Shown: in pieces, positions 42,692 to 51,519 of the stretch | Position numbering within the stretch: position 1 is the stretch's first letter | Layout: every line of letters begins with the position of its first letter | Source of the DNA: an uncultured Bacilli bacterium | Lineage (GTDB): Bacteria; Bacillota_I; Bacilli_A; RFN20; CAG-826 | Assembly: GCA_944376605.1 (NCBI GenBank) | Contig: CALWDE010000004.1 | Coordinates: 1 to 64,000, forward strand | DNA length: 64,000 nt | Direction of reading: 5' to 3' | Made by a program: the position numbers and the translations under genes | The notes under the pieces: model-generated | What the model was told of the DNA's origin: nothing | What the model saw: only the letters and a program-made list of their open reading frames with translations | The model's database searches: none

Positions 42692-43722
42692 TTCACTAAC
42701 TCCAGTTTAAGTAACAAATCACGAACCTCAGAAACTGATAACTGTTTCGTGCTTTCAGAAGTATAGGCTGGTAAGGAGTGGTAAGAAGTATCATCGGTAA
42801 GAGTTTCTTTATAGTCTAATGAACGAAGATCAGGAACAATCCGATAGAAATCTCCTTCATCAATTGCACGAGGCATCTCTTCACTTGTGACTAAAGTCTC
42901 GTAAAGTTTTTCGCTATGTCTTGTTCCAATATAACGGATACCAAAATTTTCTGAAAAGCAAGAAAGTACAGCATCTGCTAAAGTTTGAATAGAGCAAGCA
43001 GGCGCTTTCATTACAAACAATTCACCCTGTTTCCCGTTTATAAAGGAGTGTAAAACTAATTTAACTGCATCTTGCAAACTCATCATAAACCGCGTCATTT
43101 TTGGATTAGTGATGGTAATTGGATTTTTGTTTTTTATTTGCTGAATAAAAAGCGGAATCACAGAACCGCGAGAACACATAACATTACCAAATCTAGTTAA
43201 GCAAAATTGAGTGGAAGATTTTTCGCCCAAAGCAACAGCTTTAGAAATAACTGCCTTTTCCATGAGCGCTTTTGTCATACCCATCGTCGAGACAGGATAA
43301 GCAGCTTTATCTGTTGAAAGAAAAACTGCCTTTTTTACTCCGCCTTCAAGGCAGGCGTTCATCACGTTTATGTTTCCTAAAATATTTGTTTTAATCGCTT
43401 CTAGAGGGAAAAACTCACAAGAAGGAATTTGTTTTAGAGCAGCAGCAGCAAAACAATAATCAACTCCAATAAAACAACCCTTAATAGCATCATAATCACG
43501 AATATCGCCAATAAAAAATTTAAGCCTATCATCGTGATATTTTTTTCGCATGTCGTCCTGCTTCTTTTCGTCGCGGGAGACAATTCGAATTTCTTTTGGA
43601 CTTAAAGGTAAAAGAATATCTACCATAGCATTGCCAAAAGACCCTGTGCCACCCGTAATTAAAATAACCTTATCGCGCAGAATTTCTTGCTCTATGTTTG
43701 TAACAATAGAATTAATGTTCAT
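42688..43722 (-). CDS. capE: CapE-type UDP-GlcNAc 4,6-dehydratase (5-inverting)
   Basis: SDR with ITGGTGSFGNAM, FAAAALKQIPSCEFFPLEAIKTN and STMGMTKALMEK (Met-x3-Lys, Lys 151) characteristic of CapE/FlaA1-like dehydratases; 344 aa. First step to UDP-N-acetyl-L-fucosamine. TAGAAT with extended TGC ends six bases before the ATG (43729-43734), so the message may be leaderless. Confidence 0.93.
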   Translation of the reverse strand: MNINSIVTNIEQEILRDKVILITGGTGSFGNAMVDILLPLSPKEIRIVSRDEKKQDDMRKKYHDDRLKFFIGDIRDYDAIKGCFIGVDYCFAAAALKQIPSCEFFPLEAIKTNILGNINVMNACLEGGVKKAVFLSTDKAAYPVSTMGMTKALMEKAVISKAVALGEKSSTQFCLTRFGNVMCSRGSVIPLFIQQIKNKNPITITNPKMTRFMMSLQDAVKLVLHSFINGKQGELFVMKAPACSIQTLADAVLSCFSENFGIRYIGTRHSEKLYETLVTSEEMPRAIDEGDFYRIVPDLRSLDYKETLTDDTSYHSLPAYTSESTKQLSVSEVRDLLLKLELVN

Positions 43723-43793
43723 GCTTTTATTCTAGCAGGAATGCCATAAACCTACATTAGAGACGGGAAACACTTTTACAAAAATATTGCTAT

Positions 43794-43806
43794 CATAATT
43801 AAGTGG
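43794..43806 (+). promoter_or_regulatory. -10 box close before the plus-strand glycosyltransferase cassette
   Basis: CATAAT (43794-43799) lies seven bases before the ATG at 43807, with an overlapping extended TGCTATCAT alternative. Together with the capE promoter it forms a divergent pair. Confidence 0.4.
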
Positions 43807-44856
43807 ATGGCAAATAAAACAAAATGGAAAATTTCAATCTTTGGATGTGTTGGGCTTAACCATTCTGACATCTCTGGAGGGCAAGAAGTAAAAACTAGAG
43901 CTTTTTATGAACATTTTTGTCAGAAAATAGGTTCTGAAAACGTCGGTGTATTTGATACAAAAAATTGGAAAAAACACTTTATTTTAAACTTATTTAGAGC
44001 AATAAAACTTATCCGTGAATCGGAAAAATTAGTAATGTTGCCTGCTCATAAAGGTTTATTTGTTTTTACAGTTCTATTTCGGCTATTTAAGCGAAAAAAC
44101 TCTTTATTAATCTATTTAGTAATTGGTGGATGGCTACCAAACATGGTAAAAAAGCACCATTTATTAAAAAGACTTCTGCTTCAATTTGATTTTATTTTCG
44201 TAGAAACGCACAAAATGGAGAATCAATTAAAAAAACTAGGTTTTTGCAATACACACTATTTGCCCAACACTAAACATTTTAAAAGCCTTTCTATTTCTGC
44301 CGTACGGAGACCTGATTTCCCCTTACAAGTGTGCACTTTTTCTCGTGTTATTCCTGAAAAAGGGATTGAAGAAGCTATTAAAATCGTACAAAAAGCAAAT
44401 GAAGATGCTGGTACAAAGCGTTTTAATCTTACTATTTTTGGAAATGTCCCAACAAACCAGCAAGAATGGTTTAATTCCTTGAGAAACAAATATAGTAATT
44501 ATTTTACTTATGGCGGACTAATTGATACAAACAATACACAGGATGTATTAACAAAATTTGACATATTGCTTTTATTAACGAAATTTAAGACTGAAGGCTT
44601 TCCTGGCACAATTCTCGACGCATATGCCTCAGGATTATTATTAATTACTTCAGATTTGGAGCAAATGAGAGAAATTGTTAATAAAGACAACGGATTTCTT
44701 GTTGATCCTAAAAACGAGAGCGAAGTGGTTCACATTCTGCAGAACCTCACGATTGATCAGATTGTTCGCTATAAAGCGACAAATTTAAAAGAGATAGAAA
44801 AATATTCCTCTGAAAAAATATTTCAAAAATTTGATTTGCTGTGCAATATAAACTAG
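43807..44856 (+). CDS. Family 4 glycosyltransferase
   Basis: 349 aa with N-terminal GLNHSDISGGQEVKTRAF, the donor-side CTFSRVIPEKGIEEAIKIV and the acidic EGFPGTILDAYASGLLLITSD. Sugar specificity unknown. It starts the second plus-strand cassette, with a family 2 glycosyltransferase 15 bases after it. Confidence 0.88.
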   Translation: MANKTKWKISIFGCVGLNHSDISGGQEVKTRAFYEHFCQKIGSENVGVFDTKNWKKHFILNLFRAIKLIRESEKLVMLPAHKGLFVFTVLFRLFKRKNSLLIYLVIGGWLPNMVKKHHLLKRLLLQFDFIFVETHKMENQLKKLGFCNTHYLPNTKHFKSLSISAVRRPDFPLQVCTFSRVIPEKGIEEAIKIVQKANEDAGTKRFNLTIFGNVPTNQQEWFNSLRNKYSNYFTYGGLIDTNNTQDVLTKFDILLLLTKFKTEGFPGTILDAYASGLLLITSDLEQMREIVNKDNGFLVDPKNESEVVHILQNLTIDQIVRYKATNLKEIEKYSSEKIFQKFDLLCNIN

Positions 44857-44871
44857 AAAGAAGAATTTTAA

Positions 44872-45642
44872 ATGGAAAAACCACTTGTGTCCGTCATTAT
44901 GCCAAACTGGAATGGCGAAAAGTTTATCATTGATTCTATTCAATCTGTTTTAAATCAAACCTATCAAAATTTTGAATTGCTCATAATTGATGATTGTTCC
45001 AGCGATTCCTCTCCAAAGATGATTCAAGAATTAGAAAAAACTGATAGCAGAATTCGTTATTTTTCTACCTCTCATAACGTTGGTCCAGCAGGTGCGCGTA
45101 ATTTAGGAATTCAAAATTCAAAAGGCGAATACATAGCTTTTCTAGACGGCGATGATTTATGGCTTGATGATAAGTTAGAAAAACAAATCACATTTATGAG
45201 TCAAAATCATTACGATTTTACGTATACGGAATACAAAACCATTGCAGAAGATGGTACACCAACTGGAAAGACAATTACTGGGCCTAGCATGATAACAAGG
45301 AGAAAAATGTTGCGTTATTGTTATCTAGGATGTCTAACTGTTATCTATAAGAAATCGATTTTTCCAAATCTTGAAATACCAACAGACTTAAGATCTAGAA
45401 ATGATTACGCAATGTGGATTCAACTATCACAAAAAGCAAATTGTTATCTTTTAAAAACTCCTCTTGCTCTTTATCGAATTCGAGAAGGATCTACATCTCA
45501 TTCTGGACTTGTTAAACTTATAAAAAGCCAATACAAAATGTGGCGCTATTCTGGATATGGAAAAATAAGAGCAATGTATCATGTCTTATGTAATATGTTT
45601 TTCGGAACACTCAAAAAAGTTGTTTATAAAAAGAAAAATTAA
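44872..45642 (+). CDS. Family 2 glycosyltransferase
   Basis: GT-A fold with VSVIMPNWNGEKFIIDSIQSVL, NFELLIIDDCSSD and IAFLDGDDLWLDDK (DxD motif); 256 aa. A weak ribosome binding site precedes the ATG. It overlaps the convergent capG end by four bases. Confidence 0.92.
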   Translation: MEKPLVSVIMPNWNGEKFIIDSIQSVLNQTYQNFELLIIDDCSSDSSPKMIQELEKTDSRIRYFSTSHNVGPAGARNLGIQNSKGEYIAFLDGDDLWLDDKLEKQITFMSQNHYDFTYTEYKTIAEDGTPTGKTITGPSMITRRKMLRYCYLGCLTVIYKKSIFPNLEIPTDLRSRNDYAMWIQLSQKANCYLLKTPLALYRIREGSTSHSGLVKLIKSQYKMWRYSGYGKIRAMYHVLCNMFFGTLKKVVYKKKN

Positions 45643-46745
45643 ATGTTCGTATAATCCCAAGTTTTAATTATTTTGGTTATACGCTTAGAAAAATCATTAA
45701 CATCGTAGTCAGGAACAGCAATTTTCCCTGCAATTCTTCCCTCTTTTGCGCGTTTTCTTGCAATTGGGATAGCTTTTAATATCGCTTCTTTCTCGATTCC
45801 GGGTATTGATATCGCATGTGCGATTACACCCTCTTGTCTTTCCGTGCTTGTTCGGATGAGCAAGGCAGGAAAGTGACAGATTGTGCTTTCCTCCGTCAAA
45901 GAGCCTGAATCGCTTAAGACAACATAAGCATTCCGTTGAAGTTTTCCATATTCAAAAAATCCAAATGGCTTACTTTCCTGAATATAGGAAGATAAATGGA
46001 TACCCGCCTTTTCTAATCTTTTTCGTGTTCTCGGATGACAAGAGAAAATAACAGGCATTTTGAGCTCTTCTGCAATTTCATTAAGAGATGTAAATAACGT
46101 TTTCATCTTCTCTTCATTGTCGACATTCTCTTCACGGTGTGCAGAAAAGACGAGATATCCATCTCTCTTTAAGTGCAATTTTTCTAAGATATTAGAAGAC
46201 TCAATTTCTTTCTCATGCGCCATTAAAACTTCTTTCATAGGAGAACCAGTTTTAATAATTCTTCTTTCTGGTAAGCCTTCTCTTAAAAGATTGCTTTTAG
46301 CAAACTCGCTATAAGGAAGATTGATATCAGCGATATGATCTACAATTACACGGTTTGTCATTTCTGCGACATTCCAGTCCCAGCACCGATTCCCTGCCTC
46401 CATATGAAAGATAGGACATTTTAAACGCTTTGCAGATATCGCCGATAAGGCACTATTCGTGTCACCTAAGATACACACACAGTCTGGTTTTTCTTTTTGA
46501 ATGATTTCATAAGACTTCGCTAAGATGTTCCCCATCGTTTCGCCTAAATCTTTTCCAACCGTGTTTAAGAAAAAGTCCGGCCTTCTTAAACCAAGCTCTT
46601 CAAAAAAGATTTCATTTAATTCGTAATCATAATTTTGACCGGTATGAACAAGAATATGTTCAAATTCTTGATCAAACTTTTTGATGACTTCTGATAAACG
46701 AATAATTTCCGGCCTTGTGCCAAGAATGGTCATTACTTTTTTCAT
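45639..46745 (-). CDS. capG: UDP-N-acetylglucosamine 2-epimerase family, CapG-like
   Basis: The start VMTILGTRPEIIRLSEVI and HTGQNYDYELNEIFFEELGLRRPD are those of WecB/CapG epimerases; HMEAGNRCWDWNVAEMTNRVIVDH is diagnostic for the L-FucNAc branch. It would convert UDP-N-acetyl-6-deoxy-talose to UDP-L-FucNAc, completing the CapE-CapF path encoded 2-3 kb away; 368 aa. It overlaps the pseudo-ABC gene by four bases. Confidence 0.9.
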   Translation of the reverse strand: MKKVMTILGTRPEIIRLSEVIKKFDQEFEHILVHTGQNYDYELNEIFFEELGLRRPDFFLNTVGKDLGETMGNILAKSYEIIQKEKPDCVCILGDTNSALSAISAKRLKCPIFHMEAGNRCWDWNVAEMTNRVIVDHIADINLPYSEFAKSNLLREGLPERRIIKTGSPMKEVLMAHEKEIESSNILEKLHLKRDGYLVFSAHREENVDNEEKMKTLFTSLNEIAEELKMPVIFSCHPRTRKRLEKAGIHLSSYIQESKPFGFFEYGKLQRNAYVVLSDSGSLTEESTICHFPALLIRTSTERQEGVIAHAISIPGIEKEAILKAIPIARKRAKEGRIAGKIAVPDYDVNDFSKRITKIIKTWDYTNI

Positions 46746-47734
46746 AAAGAGGACTTTCTTTTCTTCGTCTTGATTATAAAAGAGGAGAAGGAAGACAAGA
46801 AGAAACTCAAGAAAATTATAAGGAAACCAGTAAAAGTGATTCCGTTTCTTGCAAAAGATAGTAAATCGCTTAAGCCAGGGATATAAGGAATGAGAAAGCT
46901 AGCAGCAAAACAAAGAAGACTAGAGATAGATCCTGTCGCTCCCGAGATAAAAGATAAATACATTAAGCTTTGTTCTTTGGCGTCTTTTTCCCATAACTTT
47001 TTCTGCACAGAATAAGTGGAGTCAGCAAAAATAAAGGAAAGAAATAGTCCAATCACAAAGCAAATCACAACGGGAACAACATTAGGATTAGTGCTTAAAG
47101 AATAAAACGCATAAGAAAAGATAAAGGCGCTAACAAGCATGAAGATGAACTGAAAAATAAATTCGCCTTTTTCGTTTTGTAATGTCTGCTTGAGCAAGTA
47201 GATATCGTTTTTACTTCCTCTATGCACCTTTTTGCTAGATATTCTTAATGGAGAAGCAAGATTTCTTATCACAAGAGGCTTTCTCTCTTTTGTAAGGTAG
47301 GCCTGCATGATTAAGGGCAAAATTTCTTTTGCTCCTTCTTCGTTTTTATCGAAGAAATAGTAGAGAGTTTGCTCGTCAAGCAAAGTAAATAAAGAAGATA
47401 TTTTTTCCTTAAAAGATAAAGAAGATAAAGCGTCACATCTTTGAAATAAAGAGGAAAGATTTTTATTCTTTTCAAGCAAAGCATATATTCTTCCTCCCTC
47501 TTTAAAAGTAAAAGAAGCGAGCATAAATTGGGAGGGATCTAATTCTGCTAAAGAAAGAGACTTCTCTCCTATTTTCAAAGTGCCTTCTTTTGCTTTTGAA
47601 AAATGGAAAGTTAATAAACGATAAAGGTCTTTATCTTCATAAGAAATATACTGAATGCCAGAAGAAAAAGAGTAAGAAATTGAGGCGTTTTCTTTTTCTA
47701 AAATTACATTCTCAAAAACAATGTTTTTTAGCAT
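46742..47734 (-). CDS. Degenerate ABC-ATPase-like domain fused to a membrane region
   Basis: The first about 165 residues follow the course of an ABC ATPase (FENVILEKENASISYSF, GTLKIGEKSLSLAELD, KPLVIRN) but the Walker A lysine-serine is missing: the position reads ISYEDKDLYRLLTF. No LSGGQ or DE pair remains. Residues about 195-325 form four helices. So it cannot hydrolyse ATP in the normal way and may have a structural role. It lies between a Wzy-like gene and capG in an overlapping operon. Confidence 0.6.
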   Translation of the reverse strand: MLKNIVFENVILEKENASISYSFSSGIQYISYEDKDLYRLLTFHFSKAKEGTLKIGEKSLSLAELDPSQFMLASFTFKEGGRIYALLEKNKNLSSLFQRCDALSSLSFKEKISSLFTLLDEQTLYYFFDKNEEGAKEILPLIMQAYLTKERKPLVIRNLASPLRISSKKVHRGSKNDIYLLKQTLQNEKGEFIFQFIFMLVSAFIFSYAFYSLSTNPNVVPVVICFVIGLFLSFIFADSTYSVQKKLWEKDAKEQSLMYLSFISGATGSISSLLCFAASFLIPYIPGLSDLLSFARNGITFTGFLIIFLSFFLSSFSSFIIKTKKRKSSL

Positions 47735-49794
47735 CTTTTACGCCTCTTCCCGTACCGGTAAATGAGATACTTTCTCTCGGTCTTTGCTTCTCTTCTAGTA
47801 GAGATAGAAGAAATTCTTCTCTCTAAAGGTAAAGATATAGCAGTAAAAGGAGAATAACTGCTAGAGAAGCAGTCCACCATAAAATATAGAGAAATAGCAA
47901 AGATTACCATCATGGTTAAAGGATAATCAGTGATGTTATTACCTAAATATTCATAAAGAGGAGGAACAAATAGCAGCACAATATAAGGAAGAACATAACA
48001 GAAAATAGCGCGCAATATATCTTTTGGATCAATAAAGTAAGGGCCAGAAACAAGGAGAACTAAAATAAGAGGAACAAAGGACAAGATGAAAGCGCCAGCG
48101 CCTCCAATATAAAAAGGCATTAAGAAAGTGATAAGCGCTTGGACTGCAAAAAACAAAATGCCAAGAAGCCCTCTCCAAACCCGGAGTTCTCTCCATAAAT
48201 GCAGCGATAAAGCTAACGTAAAGGGAACTAATATCGTGCCTGTCATTATGGTAGTAATAAACCAAGGATCCGTGCTTGTAAGACTCACAATGTCGATGCT
48301 TCGATAAAAAATAATATACAGAATAGATAACAAAGGATATAACACCGCATAACTGCCTAAAAACACTCGCGATACTTCTCTTTTGGGAAAAATGGTTTGG
48401 TATTCCATAACATTTCTCTGAGTGTCGTAAAGAGGTTTTTCTTCAGCCTCTAAAGTAAGAAGAGGTAAAGCAATCATAAGGTCCATAATGATGGATGTAA
48501 TATTCGGATTTAAGAAACTTGAGGCCTCAAAGAAAGCTCTTGTTAAATAACCAAAATAGGCAAATAGAAGAGGAATTCCGTATGGGCTTCTCCTCTTTAA
48601 CGCTCTACAAATGAGGGCAAAGAAGAAAATCCAAATAAAGAGAGACAAAGCTAGAGAAAGGATTCCGCCTCTTGCCAAATCTTCTACAAAGGCATTATCA
48701 AGAGGCAAAAAGCCCCCATGATAGGCATAAATCGCATTTTTCCAGTTGGCAAAACCAAAACCTAATAACATGGACAATTTCGTAGAAGAAATTGCTTCCC
48801 AAGCAATTTTGAAACAGTTAAGCCTCGAAGAAGTACTGCCCTCCGTACTAGAAAATAACTGAGTAAATCTTTCTAAGATTAAAGTGGAGTAGCGGTCTAA
48901 TGCTTCAATGCCGTAGCCGTCTAAAAAGGGCGAGGCAATAACAAAACCAATAATACCTAACCCAAGAAGGAAAAAGACTAAGCTGCGGAACGGATGTGCT
49001 TTGATGGAACGGAAAGAATTCCAAAAGAAACAGCCAACAAAAACAATGCTCGTAGCAAGAAGCGAACTCTTACTCATAATGAAGAATTCCACAACAAGCA
49101 TTGCCAGGGCTAAAATCCATCTCCACCATTTTGGACGCTTTGCTTCTAAAAACATCAAAGAAGCAACACCCATAAAAACTGTAAACCCAAAGGCGTTTCT
49201 ATTGAGATAGAAACTATGAGGAATAATTGCTTTCTCCCCTATTTGCAAGAAAGAAGCGTAAGAATCAAATTCTGCAATTAAGGAATAGATAATTGCGATA
49301 AGAGAATAAAGAACAATTAAAGATGCAACGATATGAAAAAAGGATGTACCTTTAACCATTTTTGGAACATAAGCAAAAAGAAAATATAGCCCAATCCCAA
49401 CATAAACGGATAAAGCGGTATAACGAATCTTCCCTTCTAAATCTAATGTAAACACGGTTTGACCATCTTTTAAGGGTCCTTCCACAACCCAAAGAGGCAG
49501 AATAGATAGGACCATAAAAAGAAAGGAAACAGTAAGCCAAAACCAAGAAGTTCGAATTCCAAACCTCTTCTTTCCCACTACATAAATAGCTAGCAAAAGA
49601 GGAAGGTAAGCAATAAGCGTTAATAGTGTCGCTGCGGTAGGATAAAGCCGATCAGGGCTACCAAAATCCATAAATAAATTTTCTTCGCCGTAAAGCACTA
49701 AAGAGGCTAAAAGAAAAACAATCAAAACAAAACTAAGCAAGTAAGGTACTTGTCGAACTGCGCCGGTTTTCCATTTTGCTGTTAGGGTATTCAT
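47728..49794 (-). CDS. Large O-antigen ligase/polymerase-like membrane protein
   Basis: About fourteen hydrophobic helices in 688 aa. The segment RLNCFKIAWEAISSTKLSML, GFGFANWKNAIYAYHGG and DNAFVEDLARGGIL is the Wzy_C/WaaL pattern with catalytic Arg and an outside loop. The C-terminal 250 residues add further helices not usual in this family. The frame is open to 49908, but the ATG at 49794 gives a normal hydrophilic-hydrophobic start. Confidence 0.75.
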   Translation of the reverse strand: MNTLTAKWKTGAVRQVPYLLSFVLIVFLLASLVLYGEENLFMDFGSPDRLYPTAATLLTLIAYLPLLLAIYVVGKKRFGIRTSWFWLTVSFLFMVLSILPLWVVEGPLKDGQTVFTLDLEGKIRYTALSVYVGIGLYFLFAYVPKMVKGTSFFHIVASLIVLYSLIAIIYSLIAEFDSYASFLQIGEKAIIPHSFYLNRNAFGFTVFMGVASLMFLEAKRPKWWRWILALAMLVVEFFIMSKSSLLATSIVFVGCFFWNSFRSIKAHPFRSLVFFLLGLGIIGFVIASPFLDGYGIEALDRYSTLILERFTQLFSSTEGSTSSRLNCFKIAWEAISSTKLSMLLGFGFANWKNAIYAYHGGFLPLDNAFVEDLARGGILSLALSLFIWIFFFALICRALKRRSPYGIPLLFAYFGYLTRAFFEASSFLNPNITSIIMDLMIALPLLTLEAEEKPLYDTQRNVMEYQTIFPKREVSRVFLGSYAVLYPLLSILYIIFYRSIDIVSLTSTDPWFITTIMTGTILVPFTLALSLHLWRELRVWRGLLGILFFAVQALITFLMPFYIGGAGAFILSFVPLILVLLVSGPYFIDPKDILRAIFCYVLPYIVLLFVPPLYEYLGNNITDYPLTMMVIFAISLYFMVDCFSSSYSPFTAISLPLERRISSISTRREAKTERKYLIYRYGKRRKRC

Positions 49795-50011
49795 AAATAA
49801 CAAAGTTATTTTACAACAGAAACATAAGAACAAAGACAGTCGGTTGTTGTGATTTGTTTTAACATTTAAAAATTGTTGGTTAATTTGTATTATTGCATAC
49901 ATTATCAAAGCAAATATGCCTAAATTGTAGGGTTTTCAGATAACCATAACTTTTCAGTATAAATTTTGGCATTAGAAATGGATTAATAACTTAAAAACAT
50001 AATCTAAAGTA
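49795..50011. other. AT-rich intergenic region
   Basis: About 217 bases with no coding frame. Minus-strand TTGTTC and AATAAC/TAAAAT near 49800-49830 could start the Wzy-like operon. No hairpin terminator for the DUF362 operon could be found. Confidence 0.35.
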
Positions 50012-51517
50012 TTAACAATTCTTTTCAGTCTTTGTAAAACATTCTTCCCAACCTTTTGCGGGCTTAAAATCAAAAAAGGAGAAATTGCGGAAAGCTTGAT
50101 AGGAATGAAAGGTTTTATTTTGAACATTATGGAAAATTGCAAAATCATATCCTTCATCAAAGAAAGGTTTTTTATATACCGAAGCATAAGAACGTTTAAT
50201 AAAGTTCAATTTACTAGGTATAGCTCCCATAAGATGTGCAGCAGTGCAGTCTAAAGATAGTGAACTTTGTGAAGCTAAAATAAAACCAACTTGTTTATCA
50301 AAAGGATGAAGTGGCCCATCCCCTTCTCCAGCAATGACCATATCTGCAATCGTAAAAATTTTTCTTTGTTTTTTATTAGAAAGAACACCCCCGCTTTTGT
50401 TGGCGTAGCCGATAATATAATTCAAATCACAAATCGTCCGACTTATGGTGTCATTACCATGCCAACTTCCCTCATATGTTTTATCTTTGTTAAATCCTAA
50501 TTTTTCTGGAATTAATGTGCATTTTGCAGCAAAAGTCCAAAATTTAAACAAGTATTTCGAACTATTTTTCTTATCCAAAAAATAACTTCGCAAAGCCTTA
50601 AAAATAGAAGGTCGATTATAAGAATCTCCAGTAACACGCTGATTTTTGGAACCATTGCAATGATGAGGGAGATATTCTTTTCTCGATGCTATTCCTACAA
50701 TATTTTTTAATGCACAAGTAATTCCTGCTTTGCGATGTGTTTTTGGCTTTGGCAAATTAATAATTACATCTGCTTCTAAGATATCTCGCGCAATACAATA
50801 TTCATGTCTTCCAACGCAATGGTGTTTTTGAAGCTCATTAGGATTGTAATTAGTAATTCTAAGGCGGCGATTTTCTTTTTCTGTTAAATCACAAAACAAA
50901 CTTTTGTCCGCGAGGTCAACCACTACTCCACCACTATTAACAACCTTTTGAGAAAGATGGCCATTTTTGTCACTTTGACTAATCAGGTCACGAAAATCTT
51001 TTAATTCTAAATGTAGTGTTGATGGTATTTCTTTTTGATAAAAGTCTATTAACTCAAGATATCGAGACTTTCTTATAAGGTCTTCAAAATTACAAGTTTG
51101 TATAGGAGCATCTCCAACAATAATTGAACCTTTTTCTTGTAACGCCAAAATGACATAATCCAAAACGACAGCAAGCACAGAAGGGTGAGTTATTAAAGAT
51201 AACAATGTTTTATTTTTATCATTCGGTGAATTTTCATGATTAACTAAATTTGGTTTTATTACCACTTTATTACCGGGTGAAATAAGGTCACCAAGAGGAT
51301 TCCATTTTTCTGTTCCAAAATGCTTCTTGTCTAAGCCCAAGAGATAGAAGCAATTCCTAACCGCATCAAAAACATCGTTGTCTTTATCAGAAACATAAAT
51401 ACTTGATTTTATCCTTTGATTTTCAAATTCCGGATATAACTTTGAAGGACCATAAGGAAATTCAGGATAACAAATCTTATTCAACTGCCAAAGAGCGACA
51501 TCTTCTTTTTCTAACAT
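50012..51517 (-). CDS. DUF362 domain protein
   Basis: 501 aa. The DUF362 motif is VVIKPNLVNHENSPNDKNKTLLSLITHPSVLAVV, followed by IIVGDAPIQTC, NLPKPKTHRKAGITCALKNIVGI and MGAIPSKLNFI; the cysteine/aspartate set fits the family. Its biochemical role is unknown; members occur in surface glycan clusters. It follows the TupA-like gene by two bases. Confidence 0.85.
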   Translation of the reverse strand: MLEKEDVALWQLNKICYPEFPYGPSKLYPEFENQRIKSSIYVSDKDNDVFDAVRNCFYLLGLDKKHFGTEKWNPLGDLISPGNKVVIKPNLVNHENSPNDKNKTLLSLITHPSVLAVVLDYVILALQEKGSIIVGDAPIQTCNFEDLIRKSRYLELIDFYQKEIPSTLHLELKDFRDLISQSDKNGHLSQKVVNSGGVVVDLADKSLFCDLTEKENRRLRITNYNPNELQKHHCVGRHEYCIARDILEADVIINLPKPKTHRKAGITCALKNIVGIASRKEYLPHHCNGSKNQRVTGDSYNRPSIFKALRSYFLDKKNSSKYLFKFWTFAAKCTLIPEKLGFNKDKTYEGSWHGNDTISRTICDLNYIIGYANKSGGVLSNKKQRKIFTIADMVIAGEGDGPLHPFDKQVGFILASQSSLSLDCTAAHLMGAIPSKLNFIKRSYASVYKKPFFDEGYDFAIFHNVQNKTFHSYQAFRNFSFFDFKPAKGWEECFTKTEKNC

Positions 51518-51519
51518 TT

